Assembly: GCF_001854805.1 (NCBI RefSeq)
Contig: NZ_MBLO01000241.1
Coordinates: forward strand, 1-40,968
Direction of reading: 5' to 3'
DNA: 40,968 nucleotides
Source of the DNA: Pseudofrankia coriaricola
GTDB taxonomy: Bacteria > Actinomycetota > Actinomycetes > Frankiales > Frankiaceae
The notes under the pieces were generated by a model, which did no database searches, was not told where the DNA came from, and saw only the letters and a program-made list of their open reading frames with translations. Positions 32,209 through 39,259 of this stretch are shown piece by piece (position 1 is the first letter of the stretch; each line of letters opens with the position of its first letter). The position numbers and the translations under genes were made by a program.

Positions 32209-34143
32209 ATGAGCGTTCCCACGGCCGAGTTGGAGCTCGCCGCGCTGTTCCCGGAAGCGTCGCGAGAAGCCTGGCAGAAGCTGGTGCTCGCGGTTCTGCG
32301 CAAGTCGGGAATAGCCGGTGAGCAGGCCGTCCCGGCCGACGCGGAGTCGCTGCTCGCGACCGCCACCTACGACGGTTTCGCGATCAAGCCGCTTTATACA
32401 GCGGGTGACGGCGCGCCCGTCGATGTCGGCGTGCCCGGCCTCGCTCCGTTCGTCCGCGGGCGACGCGCCGAGGGCGCGGTCGAGGGCTGGGACGTGCGTG
32501 CCGCGCACACCCACCCGGACGCGAAGACGACCGCGGAGGCCGTGCTCGCCGACCTGGAGGGCGGTGTCACGTCGCTGTGGCTGCGGCTCGCACCGGCCGG
32601 TGGCATCGCCGTCGAGGCCCTGCCGGACGTGCTGCGCGACGTCTACCTCGACCTCGCGCCGGTCGTGCTCGACACCGGCGGCGACGCAGTGACGACGACC
32701 GCCGCGGCCGACGTGCTGCTCGCGCTCGCGGCTGCCCGTGGGGTCGCGCCGTCGGTGCTGGCGGGGACTCTCGGCGCCGACCCGCTCGGCTACGCGGCCC
32801 GCACCGGCCTCGCCGGCGAGGCGGTGACAGCCCACCTGGACGAGGCGTCGCGGCTCGCCGAGCGGGTCGCCGCGAGCTATCCGGGGATCCGGACGTTCGT
32901 CGTCGACGCGACGCCGTACCACGACGCGGGCGGCAGTGACGCGCAGGAGCTCGGCGCGTCGCTGGCCACCGGGGTTGCCTACCTGCGGGCTCTCACTGGC
33001 CCGCACTTGGCCACTAGCGGCGCAGCGGCCGGCTTCGACGTCGCCGGCGCGCTCGGCCAGCTGGAGTTCCGCTATGCCGCGACCGCGGGCCAGTTCTCGA
33101 CGATCGCGAAGCTGCGCGCGGCCCGGCTGCTGTGGGCCCGCGTCGCCGAGGTCTGCGGCGCCGCCGAGGCCGACCGGGGGCAGCGCCAGCACGCCGTCAC
33201 GTCGTCGGCGATGATGAGCCGGCGCGACCCGTACGTGAACCTGCTGCGCACGACGATCGCCGCGTTCGCCGCCGGCGTCGGCGGCGCCGACGCGATCACC
33301 GTGCTGCCGTTCGACGGGCGCCTGGGCCTCCCGGACGACATGTCCCGCCGGCTGGCCCGCAACATCCAGGTGCTGCTGCAGGAGGAGTCGAGCCTGACCC
33401 GGGTGATCGACCCGGCGGGCGGTTCCTGGTACGTCGAGACGCTGACGGCCGAGCTCGCCGAGGCGGCCTGGGCGTTCTTCACCGAGATCGAGCGGGCCGG
33501 CGGGATGGCGGCGGCGCTCGCCGTCGGCCTCGTCGGCGAGCGGATCGACGCCACCTGGGCGCGCCGCCGGGAGGACCTCGCGCTGCGCCGCGCGCCGCTG
33601 ACGGGCGTCAGCGAGTTCCCGAACGTCGCCGAGACGTTGCCGGCGCGCGCCCCGGCACCGGTGCGGACGCTGACCGGCGGGCTGCCGGTCCGGCACTACG
33701 ATGAGGACTACGAGGACCTGCGCGCCCGCGCGGACGCCGAGCTGGCGGCGAGCGGTGCCCGGCCGGTGGCGTTCCTCGCCACGATCGGGTCGCTCGCGGC
33801 CTTCACCCCGCGCGCGACGTTCGCCGCGAACCTGTTCCAGGCCGGCGGGTTCGACACCCCGAACGCGGGCCCCGGCGACGACCCGGTGGCGATCGCCGCG
33901 GCGTTCACCGCGTCCGGCGCGAAGATCGCCTGCCTGTGCGCGTCGGACAAGGTGTACGCGGCCAGCGCCGCGCCCGTCGCCGCCGCGCTCAAGGCCGCGG
34001 GCGCCACCCACATCTGGCTCGCAGGCAAGGCGGGGGAGCGGGCAGCGTCGGATGAGGCGGCCGGGATCGGCGGCTACGTCTTCACCGGCTGCGACGCGGT
34101 CGACGTCCTGCGCTCCGCTCTAGCGAAGGCCGAGGTCGCCTGA
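32209..34143 (+). CDS. mutA: methylmalonyl-CoA mutase small subunit
   Basis: The 644-residue non-catalytic subunit of the MutAB heterodimer interconverts (R)-methylmalonyl-CoA and succinyl-CoA with MutB. It begins [20 protein letters not shown], has [15 protein letters not shown], a TIM-barrel part with [18 protein letters not shown] and [12 protein letters not shown] motifs, and a C-terminal B12-fold domain. The DxHxxG cobalamin signature of MutB is absent, as expected for MutA. ATG 32209 is preferred because family similarity begins there; a GTG at 32155 would add 18 residues. MutA TGA and MutB ATG share one base (TGATG), ensuring equal synthesis. A 97-bp leader separates it from the methyltransferase; I saw no B12 riboswitch there. 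Confidence 0.95.
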   Translation: MSVPTAELELAALFPEASREAWQKLVLAVLRKSGIAGEQAVPADAESLLATATYDGFAIKPLYTAGDGAPVDVGVPGLAPFVRGRRAEGAVEGWDVRAAHTHPDAKTTAEAVLADLEGGVTSLWLRLAPAGGIAVEALPDVLRDVYLDLAPVVLDTGGDAVTTTAAADVLLALAAARGVAPSVLAGTLGADPLGYAARTGLAGEAVTAHLDEASRLAERVAASYPGIRTFVVDATPYHDAGGSDAQELGASLATGVAYLRALTGPHLATSGAAAGFDVAGALGQLEFRYAATAGQFSTIAKLRAARLLWARVAEVCGAAEADRGQRQHAVTSSAMMSRRDPYVNLLRTTIAAFAAGVGGADAITVLPFDGRLGLPDDMSRRLARNIQVLLQEESSLTRVIDPAGGSWYVETLTAELAEAAWAFFTEIERAGGMAAALAVGLVGERIDATWARRREDLALRRAPLTGVSEFPNVAETLPARAPAPVRTLTGGLPVRHYDEDYEDLRARADAELAASGARPVAFLATIGSLAAFTPRATFAANLFQAGGFDTPNAGPGDDPVAIAAAFTASGAKIACLCASDKVYAASAAPVAAALKAAGATHIWLAGKAGERAASDEAAGIGGYVFTGCDAVDVLRSALAKAEVA

Positions 34144-36455
34144 TGAACAGCAAGGACCTGATTCCCGACTTCGCCGGCGTCGAGCTCGGCCTCGCCGCCG
34201 CGTCGGCGGCGTCGGCGGCTGGTCCGGACAGCGCCGCTCTCGCGCATCAGGAAGGCCAGTGGCGCGCCGCCGTCGAGGCGGCGACCGGCAAGAACATCGA
34301 CGCGCTGGCCTGGGACACCCCGGAGGGCATCGAGGTCAAGCCGCTCTACACCGCCGCTGACACGGCGGGTCTCGACTTCCTCGACACCTACCCGGGGATC
34401 GCGCCGTTCCTGCGCGGGCCGTACGCGCCGATGTACGTCACCCAGCCGTGGACGATCCGCCAGTACGCCGGCTTCTCGACGGCCGCCGATTCGAACGCCT
34501 TCTACCGCCGCAACCTGGCCGCGGGCCAGAAGGGCCTCTCGGTCGCCTTCGACCTGCCGACCCACCGGGGCTACGACTCCGACCACCCGCGGGTGACCGG
34601 CGACGTCGGCATGGCGGGCGTGGCGATCGACTCGATCTACGACATGCGCCAGCTGTTCGACGGCATCCCGCTGGACAAGATGAGCGTGTCGATGACGATG
34701 AACGGCGCCGTGCTGCCGATCCTGTCGCTCTACATCGTCGCGGCCGAGGAGCAGGGTGTCGCCCCGGAGCAGCTGGCCGGGACCATCCAGAACGACATCC
34801 TCAAGGAGTTCATGGTCCGCAACACCTACATCTACCCGCCGAAGCCGTCGATGCAGATCATCTCGGACATCTTTGCGTACTCCTCGCAGAAGATGCCGAA
34901 GTTCAACTCGATCTCCATCTCGGGTTACCACATGCAGGAGGCGGGCGCTAGCGCGGACCTGGAGCTCGCCTACACGCTCGCCGACGGCGTCGAGTACATC
35001 CGCGCGGGCCTTGCCGCGGGCCTCGACATCGACGCGTTCGCGCCGCGGCTGTCATTCTTCTGGGCGATCGGCATGAACTTCTTCATGGAGGTCGCCAAGA
35101 TGCGGGCCGCGCGGCTGATCTGGGCGCGGCTGGTGAAGGAGTTCGGCCCGAAGAGCACCAAGTCGCTGTCGCTGCGGACGCACTCGCAGACCTCCGGCTG
35201 GTCGCTGACCGCCCAGGACGTCTTCAACAACGTCGCCCGCACCTGCATCGAGGCGATGGCCGCCACCCAGGGCCACACCCAGTCGCTGCACACCAACGCC
35301 CTCGACGAGGCGCTGGCGCTGCCGACCGACTTCTCCGCCCGGATCGCCCGCAACACCCAGCTGTTCCTGCAGCAGGAGTCCGGCACCACCCAGGTCATCG
35401 ACCCCTGGGGCGGGAGCTACTACGTCGAGCGGCTCACCTACGACCTCGCCCGCAAGGCCTGGGGCCACATCACCGAGGTCGAGGAGCGCGGCGGCATGGC
35501 GGCGGCGATCGACGCCGGCATCCCGAAGCTGCGGATCGAGGAGGTCGCGGCTCGCACCCAGGCCCGCATCGACTCCGGCCGCCAGCCGCTCGTCGGCGTC
35601 AACAAGTACCGCCTCACCGGCGGGGAGGACATCGAGGTCCTCAAGGTCGACAACTCGGCGGTGCGCACCGAGCAGCTCGCCAAGCTGCGCCAGCTGCGGG
35701 CAGACCGCGACCCGCACGCCGTCGAGGCCGCCCTCGCCGCCCTCACCCGCGCCGCCGAGGAGGCCCAGGCGGGCACCCGGGCCGTGGGCCTCGACGGCAA
35801 CCTGCTCAAGCTCGGCGTCGACGCCGCCCGCGCGAAGGCGACCGTCGGGGAGATCTCCGACGCGTTGGAGAAGGTCTACGGGCGGCACGCCGCGCAGATC
35901 CGTACGATTTCCGGCGTGTACCGCGACGAGGCCGGGCCTTCGCCCGAGATCAGCCGGGCGCGCGCGCTGGCCACCGCGTTCGAGCAGGCCGAGGGCCGCC
36001 GCCCCCGCATCCTGATCGCCAAGATGGGCCAGGACGGCCACGACCGCGGCCAGAAGGTCGTCGCCTCCGGCTACGCCGACCTCGGCTTCGACGTGGACGT
36101 GGGCCCGCTGTTCCAGACGCCGGCCGAGGTCGCCCGCCAGGCCGTCGAGGCGGACGTGCAGATCGTCGGCGTGTCGTCGCTGGCCGCCGGCCACCTGACG
36201 CTGGCGCCGGAGCTGCGCGCGGAGCTGGCCAAGCTCGACCGGGCCGACATCCTGGTGACCTTCGGCGGCGTCATCCCGCCGCAGGACTACGACGCGCTGC
36301 GCGCCGCCGGCGCCGCGGCGATCTTCCCACCGGGCACGAGCGTCGCCGAGTCCGCCGTCGAGGTCCTCGGCATCCTCGCCGCCCAGCTCGGCCACGACCT
36401 CGGCGCCCCCAACGACGGCACCGACGGCGCCGAGCCCACCGCCGGCGCGGCCTGA
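34143..36455 (+). CDS. mutB: methylmalonyl-CoA mutase large subunit (catalytic)
   Basis: The 770-residue adenosylcobalamin-dependent catalytic subunit is long but otherwise very close to the Propionibacterium enzyme as I recall it. Residues needed for substrate and catalysis are present in [47 protein letters not shown] and [12 protein letters not shown]. The cobalamin domain has [11 protein letters not shown] with lower-ligand H633, followed by [10 protein letters not shown] and [12 protein letters not shown]. The last ~20 residues are a variable acidic tail. It overlaps mutA by one base, and meaB begins four bases after its stop. The pathway role is propionyl-CoA assimilation or, in reverse, supply of methylmalonyl-CoA for polyketides. 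Confidence 0.97.
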   Translation: MNSKDLIPDFAGVELGLAAASAASAAGPDSAALAHQEGQWRAAVEAATGKNIDALAWDTPEGIEVKPLYTAADTAGLDFLDTYPGIAPFLRGPYAPMYVTQPWTIRQYAGFSTAADSNAFYRRNLAAGQKGLSVAFDLPTHRGYDSDHPRVTGDVGMAGVAIDSIYDMRQLFDGIPLDKMSVSMTMNGAVLPILSLYIVAAEEQGVAPEQLAGTIQNDILKEFMVRNTYIYPPKPSMQIISDIFAYSSQKMPKFNSISISGYHMQEAGASADLELAYTLADGVEYIRAGLAAGLDIDAFAPRLSFFWAIGMNFFMEVAKMRAARLIWARLVKEFGPKSTKSLSLRTHSQTSGWSLTAQDVFNNVARTCIEAMAATQGHTQSLHTNALDEALALPTDFSARIARNTQLFLQQESGTTQVIDPWGGSYYVERLTYDLARKAWGHITEVEERGGMAAAIDAGIPKLRIEEVAARTQARIDSGRQPLVGVNKYRLTGGEDIEVLKVDNSAVRTEQLAKLRQLRADRDPHAVEAALAALTRAAEEAQAGTRAVGLDGNLLKLGVDAARAKATVGEISDALEKVYGRHAAQIRTISGVYRDEAGPSPEISRARALATAFEQAEGRRPRILIAKMGQDGHDRGQKVVASGYADLGFDVDVGPLFQTPAEVARQAVEADVQIVGVSSLAAGHLTLAPELRAELAKLDRADILVTFGGVIPPQDYDALRAAGAAAIFPPGTSVAESAVEVLGILAAQLGHDLGAPNDGTDGAEPTAGAA

Positions 36456-36459
36456 CGCG

Positions 36460-37521
36460 GTGACGGAGGTCCTCGCCCGCGTGCCCTCGTCCCGCCCACC
36501 CATCGAGGTCGACGCCTACGCCGACGGGGTGCTCGCGAACAACCGGACGATGGTCGCGCGGGCGATCACCCTGGTCGAGTCGAGCCGGGCCGACCACCGG
36601 GAGGCGGCGCAGCGGCTGCTGGTGAAGCTGCTTCCGCACACGGGCAAGGCCCGCCGGGTCGGGATCACGGGCGTGCCGGGCGTGGGCAAGTCGACGTTCA
36701 TCGACACGCTCGGCACGACGCTGACCGGCGCCGGCCACCGGGTCGCGGTGCTCGCCGTCGACCCGTCGTCGACCCGCACCGGCGGCAGCATTCTCGGCGA
36801 CAAGACGCGGATGGCGACGCTGTCCGCCGACCCGAACGCGTTCATCCGGCCGTCGCCGACGGCGGGCACGCTCGGCGGCGTCGCGAAGGCCACCCGCGAG
36901 GCGATCGTCATCATGGAGGCCGCCGGCTACGACGTCGTGCTCGTCGAGACGGTCGGCGTCGGCCAGTCGGAGACGACCGTCGCCGACATGGTCGACACCT
37001 TCCTGTTCCTGACGCTCGCCCGCACCGGCGACCAGCTGCAGGGCATCAAGAAGGGCGTCCTCGAGATCGCCGACGTCATCGCCGTGAACAAGGCCGACGG
37101 GCCGCACGAGATCGACGCCCAGCGGGCGGCCCGCGAGCTCGCCGGCGCGCTGCGGATGCTGCGCGCCCCCGACGACGGCTGGCGCGCCCCGGTCCTGACC
37201 TGTTCCGCGATCGAGAACAAGGGCCTGGACGAGGTGTGGGACCAGGTCGTCGCCCACCAGGACCTGCTCGACGCCGGCGGGCTGCTGGCGGCGAAACGCC
37301 GCCGCCAGCAGGTTGACTGGACGTGGGCGATGGTGCATGATCGGCTGCTCGCCGACCTGCACGCCCACCCGGCCGTCCGCGCGCTCGGGCCCGACCTGGA
37401 ACGCCGCGTCCGCGACGGCACGCTCACGCCCAGCCTCGCCGCCGACGCGATCCTCGCCGCCTACGCCCAGCCCACCGCCGGTCCCGCTGGTCCCGAGGCA
37501 GACGCCGACCCGGTCGCCTGA
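36460..37521 (+). CDS. meaB: methylmalonyl-CoA mutase-associated GTPase
   Basis: The 353-residue G3E-type GTPase gates cobalamin loading and protects MutAB from inactivation. GITGVPGVGKSTFID is the P-loop, AVDPSSTRTGGSILGDKTRM the switch I/metal region, VETVGVGQSE the Walker B and switch III area, and VNKADG the guanine-specificity motif (NKAD). The C-terminal arm (DWTWAMVHDRLLADLHAHPAVRALGPDLERRVRDGTL) is the dimerisation extension found in MeaB. The GTG start lies four bases after mutB. The GTPase is freestanding, not fused with the mutase as in IcmF. A short SH3-like remnant lies just after the stop. Confidence 0.96.
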   Translation: MTEVLARVPSSRPPIEVDAYADGVLANNRTMVARAITLVESSRADHREAAQRLLVKLLPHTGKARRVGITGVPGVGKSTFIDTLGTTLTGAGHRVAVLAVDPSSTRTGGSILGDKTRMATLSADPNAFIRPSPTAGTLGGVAKATREAIVIMEAAGYDVVLVETVGVGQSETTVADMVDTFLFLTLARTGDQLQGIKKGVLEIADVIAVNKADGPHEIDAQRAARELAGALRMLRAPDDGWRAPVLTCSAIENKGLDEVWDQVVAHQDLLDAGGLLAAKRRRQQVDWTWAMVHDRLLADLHAHPAVRALGPDLERRVRDGTLTPSLAADAILAAYAQPTAGPAGPEADADPVA

Positions 37522-37523
37522 GG

Positions 37524-37649
37524 CGCGGCGGACAGGCCCGCGCCGCCGACGTCCTCGCCGAGGACCTGGAAAGCGGCTGGCTGTGGTGCCGTGACGCGTC
37601 CGGCCATGAGGGCTGGGTCCCGGTGCGGACCGTCGCCGATGTCGACTGA
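37524..37649 (+). pseudogene. remnant of an SH3-like domain protein (C-terminal half)
   Basis: Codons in frame from 37524 encode AADVLAEDLESGWLWCRDAS and then GHEGWVPVRTVADVD with a TGA stop at 37647-37649. The GWLWCRD-x-GxxGWVP pattern is that of small bacterial SH3-like proteins of about 70-80 residues. No ATG, GTG or TTG occurs in frame upstream in the portion I read, where the frame overlaps meaB as arginine-rich shadow. The N-terminal half of the domain is missing, so I read this as a decayed gene cut by meaB rather than a working one. It could be translated from CTG or as a meaB frameshift extension, but I see no support for that. Confidence 0.55.
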
Positions 37650-37660
37650 CTGCCAGCCAA

Positions 37661-37674
37661 GGGCCTTTCGGCCC
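37661..37674 (+). terminator. Candidate terminator of the mut locus
   Basis: GGGCC-tttc-GGCCC forms a compact hairpin, extended by outer CTGCC/GGCAG pairing, 12 bp after the SH3-like remnant stop. It lacks a clear T-tract. Confidence 0.4.
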
Positions 37675-37760
37675 GGCAGGTCGGACCTTTCGGTTGAAAT
37701 CGGTGACCGAGGCCTAGGCTGGTCCTACGATCCGCCCGCGGGGGTTGACAGCGTGCGACC

Positions 37761-38621
37761 ATGTGGGCGTTCCCGCGGCCCTTGCTCCGACTGCCCGGGA
37801 GGTCCTTGTTGCTCCGCCGGCATGCCGACAAGTTCGACGTCACCTTCGCCGCCTCCGACGGGCTACTCGGGTCGATGTCGGCGGAGCCGCGGGAGCTGTT
37901 GCTGCGTCGCGCGCTCGACGAGTTCGTCGCCGACGTCGCCGCGCTCGACGCCACGTCGGGCGCCATGGTCGCGGGCAGCGCCCGGCCACTCATCGACGCG
38001 GCCGTCGACGTGGCCGTGCCCCGGCTGACCGACGACGAGCTGGTCGTCTCCGGCCAGGAGGTGATGCAGGCCTGGGAGCGCCCGCTGATGCGAGCGCTCG
38101 CCCGCGCGGTCGCCCGGCCGGGCGGCTCGGTGCTGGAGGTGGGCTTCGGCATGGCGATCTCCGCCGGCTATGTGCGGGACGCCGGCGCGGCGCGGCACAC
38201 CATCATCGAGGCGAACCCCCAGGTCGCGGACGCGGCCAGGAGCTGGGCCGCCGGGCGGCCCGGTGTGGAGATCGTCGAGGGCCGCTGGCAGGACGTCATC
38301 GGCGGCCTCGGCCACTACGACGGGATCCTGTTCGACACGTACCCGTTGACCGAGGCCGAGGTCGACGAGTACTACCTGCGCGGCGCGACGTTCGCCGAGC
38401 ACTTCTTCGCGGCCGCCGCCGAGCACCTCGCCGACGATGGCGCGTTCACCTACTACTCGAACGAGATCGACTCGGTGTCCCGCAGCCACCAGCGCGCGCT
38501 GCTGCGCCACTTCGGCGCGTTCGGCGTCCGCGTCGTCGACGGCCTCACCCCGCCCGCGGACTGCACCTACTGGTGGGCCCCGTCCATGGCCGTCATCGTC
38601 GCCACCGATCCCCGCCGCTGA
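37761..38621 (+). CDS. RMT2/GAMT-like class I methyltransferase
   Basis: The 286-residue enzyme has SAM motif I SVLEVGFGMAISAGYV, then HTIIEANPQV, EGRWQDVI and the characteristic GILFDTYPLTEAEVDEYY. This set is shared by guanidinoacetate N-methyltransferase and the fungal arginine methyltransferase RMT2, so a guanidino, amino or carboxyl acceptor is likely. The C-terminal FTYYSNEIDS and YWWAPSMAVIVATDP fit the fold. The start is uncertain: ATG 37761 has no ribosome site, whereas TTG 37809 has GGGAGG six bases upstream and would give a 270-residue protein. About 110 bp separate it from the SH3-like remnant. Its relation to the mut genes is not obvious. The real acceptor needs a biochemical test. 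Confidence 0.85.
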   Translation: MWAFPRPLLRLPGRSLLLRRHADKFDVTFAASDGLLGSMSAEPRELLLRRALDEFVADVAALDATSGAMVAGSARPLIDAAVDVAVPRLTDDELVVSGQEVMQAWERPLMRALARAVARPGGSVLEVGFGMAISAGYVRDAGAARHTIIEANPQVADAARSWAAGRPGVEIVEGRWQDVIGGLGHYDGILFDTYPLTEAEVDEYYLRGATFAEHFFAAAAEHLADDGAFTYYSNEIDSVSRSHQRALLRHFGAFGVRVVDGLTPPADCTYWWAPSMAVIVATDPRR

Positions 38622-38647
38622 CGCTCCGGGCGCCTGGGCTCCGCATA

Positions 38648-38661
38648 CGGCCGGCTGGCCG
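38648..38661. terminator. Candidate hairpin between convergent genes
   Basis: CGGCC-ggct-GGCCG lies in the 126-bp gap between the RMT2-like gene and the convergent DUF5990-type gene. It is short and has no T-tract. The rest of the gap shows nothing that I can name. Confidence 0.3.
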
Positions 38662-38747
38662 GGCACGTTGATGTTGATGTCCAGCGGGGTCGGCCGAGGT
38701 TCGCGCCCGGCCCCCGAGGCGGCATGACCGCCGCCGACCGGCCGCGG

Positions 38748-39239
38748 TCAGCCCCCGTGGGCCTCGGCCGTCCAGGTGATGACCGGTGGGCGCACGGAGG
38801 CGCAGAGGGGATGCCCCTTCGGATCGGTGAGGCCGAGGCGGCCGACGAGCAGGCCCCAGGCGACGGCCTCGGCGAGGATCTCGGTGGGCACCGCGTTCAG
38901 CCACAGCTTGGCCCGCCGGAACATCGTGAAGCCACCCTCGGCCGGGTCGACCACACCCCAGCTCAGGTAGATGAAGCGCTCGCCGGGCCGGCCCTGGATG
39001 TGCTGCCCCCGGAGATCGATCCCGCCGGGCGTGGCGGTGGCGGTGGCGGTGGCGGTGGCGGTGGCGGTGCACTCGAGCGTCCACACCGCCGCCGCGGCGT
39101 CGCCCGGGACGAGGCCGAGCAGCTCGGCGGGCCGGCCCCGCCGCTGGACGGCGACGTGGATGTCCGCGTACCCCGGGAAACCGGGCGCGCCCGCGCACGC
39201 CCGGCCCGGCAGGTCCGACCCCTCGACGCGGATCAGCAC
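38748..39239 (-). CDS. DUF5990-type protein of unknown function
   Basis: The 163-residue protein has conserved-looking segments IRVEGSDLPGR, YADIHVAVQRRGRPAELLGL, RGQHIQGRPGERFIYLSWG and FTMFRRAKLWLNAVPTEIL, which match the DUF5990 family as I recall it (moderate confidence). No signal peptide or membrane helix is seen, and no enzyme motif. The GTG start at 39239 follows GGGGGAAGG by eight bases and lies 20 bp after the stop of the Hsp70/PstS-like gene on the same strand, so the two are probably co-transcribed. An Ala-Thr repeat encoded by a hexanucleotide run interrupts the middle of the protein, and close relatives may lack it. Confidence 0.7.
   Translation of the reverse strand: MLIRVEGSDLPGRACAGAPGFPGYADIHVAVQRRGRPAELLGLVPGDAAAAVWTLECTATATATATATATPGGIDLRGQHIQGRPGERFIYLSWGVVDPAEGGFTMFRRAKLWLNAVPTEILAEAVAWGLLVGRLGLTDPKGHPLCASVRPPVITWTAEAHGG
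39031..39069. repeat. Hexanucleotide microsatellite, six units
   Basis: GTGGCG is repeated six times (39031-39066) plus GTG. Read on the coding strand it makes an alternating Ala-Thr tract in the DUF5990-type protein. Unit length keeps frame. The tract is the kind that changes copy number easily. Confidence 0.95.
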
Positions 39240-39259
39240 CGGCGCGTCCTTCCCCCGCC

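Noticed and set aside
37744-37749. TTGACA as a -35 box for the RMT2-like gene
   Set aside because: A box 17 bp downstream would fall inside the coding start from ATG 37761 and shows no -10 resemblance. It could still work if translation begins at TTG 37809.
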